Assembly (NCBI GenBank): GCA_036504735.1
Contig: DASXUQ010000010.1
Coordinates: forward strand, 310,001-374,000
Length of the DNA stretch: 64,000 nucleotides
Reading direction: 5' to 3'
Origin: a bacterium
GTDB taxonomy: Bacteria > Electryoneota > RPQS01
Position numbers and translations under genes: made by a program. Below, one piece after another: positions 17,859 through 26,349 of this stretch (its first letter is position 1; each line of letters begins with the position of its first letter). The notes beneath the pieces are model-generated. The model did not search any database. It saw only the letters and a program-made list of their open reading frames with translations, and was not told the origin of the DNA.

Positions 17859-19246
17859 CCAAAAAGCACTGCGCGTCCACTCTCCGTCCGCAGCGCGTGG
17901 CTTTTCAGACTCTGGGGTGCGCCAAGAATACGGTGGATTCGGACTCCTTCGCGGCGGTACTACGCGCCGCGGGATTCGAAACGGTTTCTCAGCCCTCGCG
18001 GGCCGATGTGTTGATCGTCAATACCTGCGGCTTCCTCGACGACGCCAAAGTCGAATCGGTGGAAGTGCTGCTCGAAGCCGTGCGCTGGAAGCTGGCCAAG
18101 GATGGCCGCCGCGTGTATGCTATGGGTTGCCTCACACAGCGCGACGGCGGCGAAGTGCGGGACAACATTCCCGAACTGGATGGCGTGTTCGGCATCGGTC
18201 AGTGGACGCAGATGCTCGAAGCGATGGGCACCAATCCCCTCGCGCTCGACACCGAAAGCGCAGCGTTGACCTCGTTCACCGGAGCCGCGGGGCCGGGCTC
18301 AGCTTATCTGCGGATTTCCGACGGATGCTCCCATGCCTGCGCGTTCTGTTCTATTCCGCAGATGCGCGGCCTGTACCGCAGTGAACCGATGGAAAGCCTG
18401 CTGGCTGAGGCCAAGCTGCTGGCGGCAAACGGCGTGAAAGAGATCCTGCTCATCGGGCAGGAGACCACCAGCTACGGTGTGGACCTGTACCGCGAGCGCC
18501 GGATCGTCGAATTGTGCCAGCGCCTTTCGGATCTGGAAGGGCTTCACTGGATTCGGATTCTCTACGCGCATCCGCCGTCCACGCCGCCTAAGCTGCTCGA
18601 AGAACTGGCGCGAGTGCCGAAGCTGGCGCCGTACATTGATTTTCCCATCGAGCACGCGTCCGACCGGATGTTGAAGCTCATGAACCGCCGCACCACGGCA
18701 GCGCACATGAAAGAGACCATCGCCGCCTTCCGCGCCGTACTGCCGGAGTCGTGCGTGCGGACCACAGTGCTGGTCGGCTTTCCGGGCGAGACAACGGAGG
18801 ATTTCGAAGTCCTCTACCGCTTCATGGAAGATGTGAAGTTCGAGCGCGCCGGTGTGTTTGCCTATTCCCCGCAGGACGGAACCCGGGGCGCCACGCTGCC
18901 CGATCCGGTCGAGGAGGGCATTGCGCTGGACCGGCTGGATCAGATCATGCGGCTGCAGAAGAAGATCTGTCTCGAGCGGCATCAGGCCCTCATCGGCAAG
19001 CAGATCGATGTGCTGGTCGAACGCAACAGTAAGAATCAATCCTGGGGACGCAGTGCCTGGGATGCTCCCGATATTGACGGCCGGGTACGAATCAACGAGG
19101 TCCTGACTCCGGGTCAGATGGCCACGGCCACCGTCACCAAGGCGTACGCGTATCAATTGGACGCGGCTTCGCTGACGGCGGGCAGGGAAAATTCGCAGAG
19201 GGATATATGTGGAAACTATGGCTTGCCTGTGCTCTCGCCGCGATAA
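17855..19246 (+). CDS. rimO: Ribosomal protein uS12 methylthiotransferase RimO
   Basis: 463 residues. Radical-SAM enzyme adding a methylthio group to an aspartate of ribosomal protein S12. The N-terminal UPF0004 domain carries Cys22, Cys58 and Cys92 for one 4Fe-4S cluster. The radical-SAM motif C158-x3-C162-x2-C165 (CSHACAFC) binds the other. A TRAM domain occupies about 375-445. The GTG start overlaps the dnaE stop. The last 13 codons overlap the next gene by 40 bases, slightly longer than typical RimO C-termini, which is compatible with read-out into the signal peptide of the neighbour. Confidence 0.95.
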   Translation: MTKKHCASTLRPQRVAFQTLGCAKNTVDSDSFAAVLRAAGFETVSQPSRADVLIVNTCGFLDDAKVESVEVLLEAVRWKLAKDGRRVYAMGCLTQRDGGEVRDNIPELDGVFGIGQWTQMLEAMGTNPLALDTESAALTSFTGAAGPGSAYLRISDGCSHACAFCSIPQMRGLYRSEPMESLLAEAKLLAANGVKEILLIGQETTSYGVDLYRERRIVELCQRLSDLEGLHWIRILYAHPPSTPPKLLEELARVPKLAPYIDFPIEHASDRMLKLMNRRTTAAHMKETIAAFRAVLPESCVRTTVLVGFPGETTEDFEVLYRFMEDVKFERAGVFAYSPQDGTRGATLPDPVEEGIALDRLDQIMRLQKKICLERHQALIGKQIDVLVERNSKNQSWGRSAWDAPDIDGRVRINEVLTPGQMATATVTKAYAYQLDAASLTAGRENSQRDICGNYGLPVLSPR

Positions 19247-20472
19247 CTCTGGTTGCCTGCCGTGCCCCGCATCGGGCCATGCAACCGGATGGTTCGAACA
19301 ACATCTATTCGGCGGGTGACGGCGCCCAATTTCGCTGCCAGCTCAGCCAGCGGCTGGGCGTGGAACCGGACTCGCTCCATCTGGTGGTGGCGATCAGCAT
19401 CCCTTATGACAACCTGATTTTTTTGCGCACCGATTCGGGCTATGTCGCCACCTTTGAACTGGTGACGTCGCTGTTCCATGACAGCAGCGGATTGTACAGC
19501 GAACGGATTGCGGATTCCTACGCCAAAGTGGCGACCTTCAACGAGACCAACAGCCGCAGCCGCAACGTCGCGCGCGTCGAAGAGTTTCTCGTTCCGCCGG
19601 GCACCTACAAGGTGCGGGAGACGCTGACCACGGAGCGCGAAGCCCACAAGAAGTCGCGCTGGGAAGGTAGCATTAAGCTGCCCCGCACCGATCCGCGCTT
19701 GCGGGTATCGGACCTCTACTGGGCATCGGAAGACCGCGACCTGAGTGAACTGGGTGTGCCCAAGCTGGTGGACAGTTTCAACAGTACGGACAGCACCACA
19801 CGCGCAATGGCGCAAGTCTACAGTTCGGCTAAAGACTCGATTTACTTGCACTGGTTTGTGGTTAATGCCAAGGCGGACACGGTTCGCCGCGCTGATGCCG
19901 CCGTCATGCCGGACAGCACGGTGCAGGAAGTCTGGTACGCGATGGACCTGAAGGGTCTCACGCCGCAGCGCTACACCCTGAAATTGGCGGCGGATGCCGA
20001 TGGCCGTCATGAAGCGCGCGAACGGGGATTCGGAGTCCGGATTTCGGGCATTCCCATCGCCATTACCGATCTCGATCTGGCGGTTCGCCAACTGAAGTAC
20101 ATCGCCAATTCGGAATGGATGTCCAAGCTGAAGGCCGCGCCGGCCGCCGACAAGGAAAAGGTCTTCAAGGACTTCTGGCAGGATCAGGCCAAGTCGGCCC
20201 ATGCCGAGGCCGATGACCTGATGGATGAGTATTACCGGCGCGTGCAGTATGCCAACGAGCATTTTGCCACCAACCGCTCCGGGTGGGAGTCGGATCGGGG
20301 CCGGATCTATGTCACCTATGGCGAGCCGACCGACATCGAGCGCCATCCCTTCGAAGCCGGCTCGCGGCCCTACGAGATCTGGTACTACAACAATCTCGCC
20401 CGCCGCTTCATATTCGTGGACTACACCGGATTCGGCGATTACACACTGGTCGGCCCGGAGTGGGGCTACTGA
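19207..20472 (+). CDS. GWxTD-domain lipoprotein
   Basis: 421 residues, function unknown. The signal peptide ends in a lipobox LVAC with Cys18, so the mature protein should be acylated and membrane-anchored. The C-terminal GWxTD domain starts near residue 280; its name-giving motif appears as GWESD at 359-363, followed by RGRIYVTYGEP and EIWYY, all typical of the family. The N-terminal part is beta-rich. GWxTD proteins occur in FCB and related candidate phyla, usually several per genome, with no established role. The start is fixed by the signal peptide; the gene begins inside the 3' end of rimO. Confidence 0.88.
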   Translation: MWKLWLACALAAITLVACRAPHRAMQPDGSNNIYSAGDGAQFRCQLSQRLGVEPDSLHLVVAISIPYDNLIFLRTDSGYVATFELVTSLFHDSSGLYSERIADSYAKVATFNETNSRSRNVARVEEFLVPPGTYKVRETLTTEREAHKKSRWEGSIKLPRTDPRLRVSDLYWASEDRDLSELGVPKLVDSFNSTDSTTRAMAQVYSSAKDSIYLHWFVVNAKADTVRRADAAVMPDSTVQEVWYAMDLKGLTPQRYTLKLAADADGRHEARERGFGVRISGIPIAITDLDLAVRQLKYIANSEWMSKLKAAPAADKEKVFKDFWQDQAKSAHAEADDLMDEYYRRVQYANEHFATNRSGWESDRGRIYVTYGEPTDIERHPFEAGSRPYEIWYYNNLARRFIFVDYTGFGDYTLVGPEWGY

Positions 20473-20474
20473 AC

Positions 20475-21410
20475 GTGATTGTTCCCGCTCCGCTGCGCGC
20501 AGGCGGCACGATTGGGATCTGCGCACCATCCGGCCCGGTGGACCCCGCCCGTTTGAATGCGGCGATTGCCGCGTTGCGCGCGTCGGGATTTGACGTTCAG
20601 ACGTCCGCTTCCGCCTTCTCCCGCTCAGGCTACCTTTCCGCCACGGACGACGTGCGCGCCCGCGAACTCGAAGAGATGTTTGTGCGTGACGACATTGATG
20701 CCGTCATTTGCGCGCGGGGTGGGGTGGGGGCAAGCCGCCTGCTGGAGATTCTGGATACCGCGCGGATTGCCGGACATCCCAAACCCTTTCTCGGATTCTC
20801 CGACAACACGGCGCTGCAATGGCTGCTGTGGGGGCGGCACCGCTTGGTTTCCTTCTCCGGCCCGATGGCGGTGGACTGGAGCGGCCTGGTCAGTGAGCAC
20901 ACCCTGCGCCTCGCGCTCGATGTGCTGATGGGCGATGCACCGACCGACCTGCTGAACGGTTTTTCGCGGGACGGCATCCACGTCCTGCGCGGCACCGGAT
21001 CGTTTGCCGGCACGCTGCTGCCCGGCAACCTCACCATGATCAACACCCTGCTTGGCACCCCGTATCTTCCCGCTTTGGATGGCACGCTGCTCCTGATCGA
21101 AGACGTGAATGAACCGCCCTATCGCATCGACCGCATGCTGTTCCATCTGCGCAACGCGGGAGTCTTAAGCCGCATTGGCGGCCTGTTGTGCGGTGACCTG
21201 GATGCCAGTGCTGATGAGGCGGAACGCGCCCTGGTGCGGCAAGCCGTGCTGGATGCGATGCGCGGGACATCTTGCCCGATTGTCACGGGATTGCCCTTTG
21301 GTCATGGCCGTGACCGTATGACCTTGCCGGTCGGCGGGACCGTGCACGTGAATCTTGACACTTTGACCCTTGCCTTGCGCGCAGCGGTCACACCGGAACC
21401 TTCTGCATGA
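20475..21410 (+). CDS. ldcA: LD-carboxypeptidase (peptidase family S66)
   Basis: 311 residues. Cytoplasmic murein-recycling enzyme that removes the terminal D-Ala from L-lysyl/mesoDAP-D-Ala tetrapeptides. The catalytic triad is recognisable: nucleophile Ser109 in the elbow GFSDNT, Glu209 in LIEDVNEPPY, and His277 in GLPFGHG. The Glu-His spacing of 68 equals that of the Pseudomonas enzyme. The oxyanion region RGGVGASRLL and FSGPMA are also typical. The GTG at 20475, two bases after the preceding stop, places IVPAPLRAGGTIGICAPSG at the N-terminus as in homologues. An upstream extension of the frame lies within the GWxTD gene and is not family-like. Confidence 0.93.
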   Translation: MIVPAPLRAGGTIGICAPSGPVDPARLNAAIAALRASGFDVQTSASAFSRSGYLSATDDVRARELEEMFVRDDIDAVICARGGVGASRLLEILDTARIAGHPKPFLGFSDNTALQWLLWGRHRLVSFSGPMAVDWSGLVSEHTLRLALDVLMGDAPTDLLNGFSRDGIHVLRGTGSFAGTLLPGNLTMINTLLGTPYLPALDGTLLLIEDVNEPPYRIDRMLFHLRNAGVLSRIGGLLCGDLDASADEAERALVRQAVLDAMRGTSCPIVTGLPFGHGRDRMTLPVGGTVHVNLDTLTLALRAAVTPEPSA

Positions 21411-22045
21411 GCCGTCTGCGTCTTGCCTTCTTCGTGTCCGGCAACGGCACGTTATTCGAATCCATCGCCGCCCGCTGCCGCAGCGGAGAATTGAACGCCG
21501 AGCCTGCGCTGCTGATCTCTTCTTCCGCCAAGGCTCCCGCTCTCGAACGGGCACGGTGGCTGGATGTTCCAACCGCCGTCATGCGCCGCGCGGATTTTTC
21601 CTCCGACGAAGCGTTTTCCGATGCCATGCTTGCGGCGCTGTCTGAACATCACGTCAATTTTGTCTGCCTGGCGGGCTATTTGAAACTGGTCCCCGCCGCG
21701 GTGGTCGCCGCGTTCCGCCACCGGATGCTGAATATCCATCCCGCGCTGCTGCCCGCCTTCGGCGGACAGGGCATGTACGGTCACCGGGTGCACGAGGCGG
21801 TGATCGAGTATGGGGCGCGCATCAGCGGCGCTACGGTGCATATGGTGGATGACCAGTATGATCACGGTCCGATAGTTTTGCAGCGCGCGGTGTTCGTACG
21901 CCCCGACGATACCGCCGATACGCTGGCCGAGCGGGTGCATGAAATCGAACACGATCTCTATGTCGAAGCTGTCCGCCTGTTCGCGGACAATCGTATCGAG
22001 ATGAAAGAACGTCATATACGAATCTTGCCGGGAACACGCGAATGA
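21407..22045 (+). CDS. purN: Phosphoribosylglycinamide formyltransferase
   Basis: 212 residues. Folate-dependent GAR transformylase, step three of purine synthesis. The catalytic Asn109 and His111 lie in NIHPALLPAFGG and Asp152 in VDDQYDHGP. The N-terminal VSGNGTLFES replaces the usual SGxGSNLQA phosphate loop but keeps its spacing. The start overlaps the ldcA stop in ATGA, and the stop overlaps purH the same way, so translation of ldcA, purN and purH is probably coupled. Confidence 0.94.
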   Translation: MSRLRLAFFVSGNGTLFESIAARCRSGELNAEPALLISSSAKAPALERARWLDVPTAVMRRADFSSDEAFSDAMLAALSEHHVNFVCLAGYLKLVPAAVVAAFRHRMLNIHPALLPAFGGQGMYGHRVHEAVIEYGARISGATVHMVDDQYDHGPIVLQRAVFVRPDDTADTLAERVHEIEHDLYVEAVRLFADNRIEMKERHIRILPGTRE

Positions 22046-23580
22046 TAGAAATTCGTCGAGCAATTATCAGTCTGAGCGACAAAACGGGATTGCCGGAACT
22101 GGCCCGCGCGCTGGCCGGACGCGGAGTGCAGGTGATCGCCTCGGGCGGCACGGCCACAGCCATTAAGGCCGCCGGCTGCGCGGTAACGCCGGTGGAAGAA
22201 TGGACCGGGCATCCCGAAGCGCTGGAGGGCCGCGTCAAAACGGTTCATCCGCGCATTCACGGCGGCATTCTCGCCCGCCGTCATCATGCGTCCGATCTCG
22301 AAGATATGGCACGCCTGAAACTGGAACCGATTGACCTTGTGGTCGTTAACTTCTATCCGTTTGAAGCGGTGCTGGCTTCGGGCAAACCGGAAGCGGATAT
22401 TATCGAATCCATCGACGTCGGCGGCCCTTCCATGGTACGCGCCGCGTGCAAGAACAGCCAGGATGTCGTGGTGCTGACCGACCCTGCCCAGTATCAGGAT
22501 TTCCTCGAACTGCTGGACCAGAATGCAGGCCGGGTGCCCGAAGAATATGCCCGCCGCTGCGCCGCCCGTGCCTTTGCGCGGATGGTAGCCTATGACAGCG
22601 TGATCGCGGGCTGGTTCAACGAAGGTCAGATGGAGCCGCTGGTGCTGAACCGCGTTCGCGGTCTGCGCTACGGAGAGAACCCGCATCAAAAGGGCTGGCT
22701 GCTGGCGCCGTGGGGTCAACCGGCCACCGGACTGGTCGCCGCCGATCAGATCTCGGGCAAAGAACTTTCCTACAACAACCTGCTCGACGCCGAAGGCGCG
22801 TTGCGTCTGCTGGCCGAGTTCGATGAGACCGCCGCAGTGATCATCAAGCATGTGACGCCCTGCGGCGTCGGCGTGGCGGAGACTCCCGCCAAGGCTCTCG
22901 AACTGGCCCTCGAAACGGATCGCGTGTCCGCCTTCGGCGGCATCGTCGCCCTGAATCGCGAGATGGACGAAGCCGCGGCCACTGTGGTGGCCGATATGTT
23001 CCTTGAGGTCATTCTTGCGCCGTCCTTTACGGCCGAAGCCCGCGCGGTCTTTGCCAAGAAGAAGGCGCTGCGGCTGATCTCCTTTGACTGGAATGAACTC
23101 AAGAGCCGCACGTCCACGGAAGAATTGCGAGTGATCTGGGGCGGCTATCTGGCGCAGGAGGCCGATTTCGGTTTTCCCGAATTCGCGAATCTTAAGACCG
23201 TCACCAAGCGCGCCCCCACTGAGCAGGAATCGGCGGCGATGAAGCTCGCGTGGAAGGTCTGCAAGCACGTTCGCTCCAATGCCATCGTGTTCGCCGATGC
23301 GAAGCACACGCTGGGCATCGGTGCCGGGCAGATGTCCCGCGTGGACTCGGCGCACATCGCCGTGCAGAAAGCCGGCGCTTCCAACCTTGATCTTCACGGC
23401 AGCGCCTGCGCTTCCGACGCTTTCTTTCCGTTCCGCGATGGTTTGGACGTTGCCGCGCAAGCAGGCGCTACGGCGGTCATCCAGCCCGGCGGCTCGGTGC
23501 GTGATGAGGACGTCATTGCCGCCGCCGACGAGCAGAATGTCGCCATGGTGTTTACCGGCCGGCGGCACTTTAAGCACTAA
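22042..23580 (+). CDS. purH: Bifunctional AICAR transformylase/IMP cyclohydrolase
   Basis: 512 residues. Catalyses the last two steps of IMP synthesis. The IMP cyclohydrolase domain (about 1-200, MGS-like fold) has [39 protein letters not shown] and [12 protein letters not shown]-like segments. The transformylase domain follows with RYGENPHQ, the catalytic Lys-His pair in [19 protein letters not shown], and the C-terminal [12 protein letters not shown] and FTGRRHFKH. Length and order are standard. With purN it places late purine synthesis directly before the shape-determination genes. Confidence 0.97.
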   Translation: MIEIRRAIISLSDKTGLPELARALAGRGVQVIASGGTATAIKAAGCAVTPVEEWTGHPEALEGRVKTVHPRIHGGILARRHHASDLEDMARLKLEPIDLVVVNFYPFEAVLASGKPEADIIESIDVGGPSMVRAACKNSQDVVVLTDPAQYQDFLELLDQNAGRVPEEYARRCAARAFARMVAYDSVIAGWFNEGQMEPLVLNRVRGLRYGENPHQKGWLLAPWGQPATGLVAADQISGKELSYNNLLDAEGALRLLAEFDETAAVIIKHVTPCGVGVAETPAKALELALETDRVSAFGGIVALNREMDEAAATVVADMFLEVILAPSFTAEARAVFAKKKALRLISFDWNELKSRTSTEELRVIWGGYLAQEADFGFPEFANLKTVTKRAPTEQESAAMKLAWKVCKHVRSNAIVFADAKHTLGIGAGQMSRVDSAHIAVQKAGASNLDLHGSACASDAFFPFRDGLDVAAQAGATAVIQPGGSVRDEDVIAAADEQNVAMVFTGRRHFKH

Positions 23581-23598
23581 CTTTTCCGGAGTCTTTCT

Positions 23599-23937
23599 AT
23601 GCAGTGGCCTCGCAACCTTGATCCCCCGCTCTATGTCCGGCCTGCCTCGCGTGTTCGCTACGCCGGCAAAGACTACATCGTTCGCCGTGATGTCACCGGA
23701 GCCATCTTCGCGCTGATCGGCCGCATGACGCGCAAACTTCCCAACATCGAGGCCGCCATCATTGCGGCCCGCAATCAGAAACTCATTGCCCAGTGGGGCG
23801 GCTATTATGCCGTTTATGTGCGCGTGGATGACGAAGAAAAGCCGATGATCCTGAACTTCCTTTGGGAATTCGAGAAGAAACGCGGCGTCCAACCTCCGAA
23901 GCCGGGCGACGAAATCCGGCTGTCCGACGATAGCTGA
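23599..23937 (+). CDS. Small protein of unknown function between purH and mreB
   Basis: 112 residues that I do not recognise. It has no signal peptide or membrane segment. The composition is mixed-charge, with a Pro/Arg-rich start (WPRNLDPPLYVRP), a central predicted helix around IFALIGRMTRK to AAIIAARNQKL, a WGGYYAVYVRV beta stretch, and an acidic end. It begins 18 bases after purH and is 75 bases before mreB, so co-transcription with purH is likely. Codon use resembles its neighbours, supporting a real gene. Confidence 0.7.
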   Translation: MQWPRNLDPPLYVRPASRVRYAGKDYIVRRDVTGAIFALIGRMTRKLPNIEAAIIAARNQKLIAQWGGYYAVYVRVDDEEKPMILNFLWEFEKKRGVQPPKPGDEIRLSDDS

Positions 23938-24012
23938 CCGCCAGCCTAACCAATCTGTCTGACCTGCGTAGCGGCAATCGATCCGTTGCGCACATTTACC
24001 GAGGTATACCTA

Positions 24013-25032
24013 ATGTTCTCTCTGAGCGGGCTCTTCGCCAATGAAGTGGCAATTGACCTGGGAACCTGCAATACGTTAGTCTACGTGGAGGGCAAGGGCA
24101 TCGTAGTGCGCGAGCCCTCCATGGTCGCCGTGCGCAAACGCGACAACAAGGTTGTTGCCATCGGCACCGAAGCCCGCGAAATGCTCGGCAAAACCCACCG
24201 CGATCTCGAAGTGGTGCGCCCGATGCGGGACGGCGTAATTGATGACGACGAACTGGCCGAAGTGATGATCCGGGCCTTCATCCGCAAGGCGCAGAAGAAC
24301 CGGCTGATGAGGCCGCGCGTCATCGTCTGCGTGCCTTCCGGCGTCACCAAATCGGAAAAGCGCATCATCCGGGATTCGGCGGAACACGCCGGCGCCCGCG
24401 AAGTATACCTCATTGCCGAACCGATGGCCGCCGCACTGGGTGTGGGACTGCCGGTTAATGATCCCATCGGCAGCATGGTGATCGACATCGGCGGCGGCAC
24501 CACGGAAATCGCCGTGATTTCGCTCTCCGGCATCATCACCGATACCTCGATCCGCATTGCCGGCGATGAACTCGACGAGTGCATCGTGCAGTTCATGCGC
24601 CGCAATTACAATCTGCTGATCGGCGACCGTACGGCCGAAGAGATCAAGGTCCGCATCGGCTCGGCGGTCAAGCTCGAACAGGAACTGTCCATCGTGGCCA
24701 AGGGCCGTGACCTTGTCGAAGGTGTGCCCAAGGCCATCGAGATCAATTCGATTGAAATCCGCGAAGCTCTGGCCGAACCCATTTCCCAGATCGTCGACGC
24801 CGTGCGTACCGCACTCGAAAAGACTCCGCCCGAACTGGCCGCGGACATCCGCGACCGTGGCATTGTCATGACCGGCGGCGGCGCCCTGATCAAGGGACTG
24901 GATGTGCGCCTGCGCGAAGAAACTTCATTGCCCGTCATTCTTGCCGATGATCCGCTGACCTGTGTGGTGCGCGGTACAGGCAAGGTGCTTGATGATTTCG
25001 AAACATATAGCAAGGTTCTGCTCCCCTCCTGA
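24013..25032 (+). CDS. mreB: Rod-shape-determining protein MreB
   Basis: 339 residues. Bacterial actin that forms membrane-associated filaments guiding side-wall peptidoglycan synthesis. The phosphate 1 loop is AIDLGTCNTLVY, the phosphate 2 loop MVIDIGGGTTEIAVI, and the adenosine motif MTGGGALIKGLD. The hydrophobic N-terminal MFSLSGLF resembles the membrane-binding loop or amphipathic start of other MreB proteins. The ATG at 24013 has GAGGT eight bases upstream; an earlier in-frame start would add unrelated residues. First gene of mreB-mreC-mreD-mrdA-rodA. Confidence 0.97.
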   Translation: MFSLSGLFANEVAIDLGTCNTLVYVEGKGIVVREPSMVAVRKRDNKVVAIGTEAREMLGKTHRDLEVVRPMRDGVIDDDELAEVMIRAFIRKAQKNRLMRPRVIVCVPSGVTKSEKRIIRDSAEHAGAREVYLIAEPMAAALGVGLPVNDPIGSMVIDIGGGTTEIAVISLSGIITDTSIRIAGDELDECIVQFMRRNYNLLIGDRTAEEIKVRIGSAVKLEQELSIVAKGRDLVEGVPKAIEINSIEIREALAEPISQIVDAVRTALEKTPPELAADIRDRGIVMTGGGALIKGLDVRLREETSLPVILADDPLTCVVRGTGKVLDDFETYSKVLLPS

Positions 25033-25033
25033 T

Positions 25034-25873
25034 ATGCCCCGGAGTTCATCGCCTCTTTTTGCACCGCGACTGGATTGGGTCATCTTCCTCGCTACGGTCG
25101 GCTTCTCGCTGACCCTTCTCTTTTTCGGTAAGGGTAAAGCGGCAGCCGCCGCCAAGCAGGAGATCGGAGGAGCCGTCGCGTACCTTGCCAAGCCCGTCCT
25201 CTTCGTACGCCGCACCTTCGGCCTCTGGCAGGAGAACTCGGTTCTGCGCGAGCAGGCCGTTTCCCTCAGCCAGGAGAATGGCGACTTGCGGGATCAAGCC
25301 CTCGAAAATGCCCGCTTGCGTGCCATGCTCGGGTTCAAGGGCCGCTTCGCCATGCCTTTGGCTACCGCCAGCGTGATCGGCTATCCCGGCTCGGAAGTCG
25401 GTGGCCGCATTCTGCTCGACGTGGGCCGTCATGACGGCATCCGCACCAACTCCGCCGTGCTGACCCCCATGGGACTCGTCGGCAAAATTGTCGAAGTCTC
25501 CGAGTTTGCATCTCTGGTGCAGACTCTCGAAGGCAATGCCTACGGCGTTTCGGTGATGATCGAACGCTCGCGGGTTGCCGGAATTTTGCGCTGGATCGGC
25601 CCGCATGAATGGACCATTGTCGGATTATCCACCGGCGAAGATGTGCGCGTGGGCGATCTGGTGGTGACTGCGGGCGCCGGTATGGTCTTTCCCAAGAATA
25701 TTCGCGTGGGCGTGGTCACCAAAGTTACCGGACAGGGGACTCCCAACTCCGGGTGGTGCCGCGTCCGGCCTTTTGTGCGTTTTGAATCGCTCGAAGAGGT
25801 CTTTGTGGCGGCTCCGCCCTCCACCGCGGACCGCGGCGCCGATTCGCTGATGGCGCGGGAGGCCCGCCCGTGA
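25034..25873 (+). CDS. mreC: Rod-shape-determining protein MreC
   Basis: 279 residues. Inner-membrane scaffold of the elongasome that activates PBP2. One membrane helix (about 15-34, WVIFLATVGFSLTLLFF), a periplasmic coiled coil (about 60-95, LWQENSVLREQAVSLSQ) and a beta domain with GILRWIGPHEWTI and VTSGxG-like VTAGAGMVFPKNI. The ATG at 25034 is one base past the mreB stop; longer readings start inside mreB. It overlaps mreD in a GTGA arrangement. Confidence 0.94.
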   Translation: MPRSSSPLFAPRLDWVIFLATVGFSLTLLFFGKGKAAAAAKQEIGGAVAYLAKPVLFVRRTFGLWQENSVLREQAVSLSQENGDLRDQALENARLRAMLGFKGRFAMPLATASVIGYPGSEVGGRILLDVGRHDGIRTNSAVLTPMGLVGKIVEVSEFASLVQTLEGNAYGVSVMIERSRVAGILRWIGPHEWTIVGLSTGEDVRVGDLVVTAGAGMVFPKNIRVGVVTKVTGQGTPNSGWCRVRPFVRFESLEEVFVAAPPSTADRGADSLMAREARP

Positions 25874-26349
25874 GCTTTATCGGTTTTGCCGTGGTGGCTG
25901 TGGTGTTGCTGGTACTGGATGTAGGTCTGGGAGGATTGCTGTCGCTCGGCCCCATCCGCCCGTCGCTCACGCTGCCGTTTGTTGTCTACATCGGCCTGCA
26001 GCGCGGACCCATTGCCGGGACATTGTTCGGCGCGGGCATTGGGCTCGGCCTGGATGTCCTCGGCGCTCTGCCGCTTGGCGCCACATCGTTCTCATTCTGT
26101 ATCGTGGGCTTTGCCTGCGGGAAGCTGTGGAAGAATGATAATGCGTTCCGCCTGCTCTGGCCGTGGAGCGCGTTCCTGATCCTTGGCGGAGTCTTCGCGG
26201 AAGCGGTCTCCCATTACCTCGTGGCGCGTGGCGGCGGTCTGGAATTTCTGCCGCTCTTTGTACGCAGCGGCCTTCCCACCGCCCTGTACACCGCCATGCT
26301 CGGTGTTCTCTGGTTTCTGTCTCCCTTGCACCGCGTTCGGTCCTCATGA
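25870..26349 (+). CDS. mreD: Rod-shape-determining protein MreD
   Basis: 159 residues, GTG start. A small integral membrane protein with about five hydrophobic segments (FIGFAVVAVVLLVLDV; LTLPFVVYIGL; TLFGAGIGLGLDVL; FLILGGVFAEAV; LYTAMLGVLWFL), connecting MreC to PBP2 and RodA. The family is poorly conserved, so identification rests on size, topology, the GLGLDVLGALPLGATSF stretch and position between mreC and mrdA. ATGA overlap with mrdA. Confidence 0.9.
   Translation: MSFIGFAVVAVVLLVLDVGLGGLLSLGPIRPSLTLPFVVYIGLQRGPIAGTLFGAGIGLGLDVLGALPLGATSFSFCIVGFACGKLWKNDNAFRLLWPWSAFLILGGVFAEAVSHYLVARGGGLEFLPLFVRSGLPTALYTAMLGVLWFLSPLHRVRSS

Noticed and set aside
20717-20731. Run of GGGG-T-GGGG-T-GGGGG in ldcA as a G-quadruplex
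   Set aside because: Only three long G-runs are present, so a three-layer quadruplex would need a fourth run; it lies within a conserved Arg-Gly-Gly-Val-Gly coding segment that explains it.
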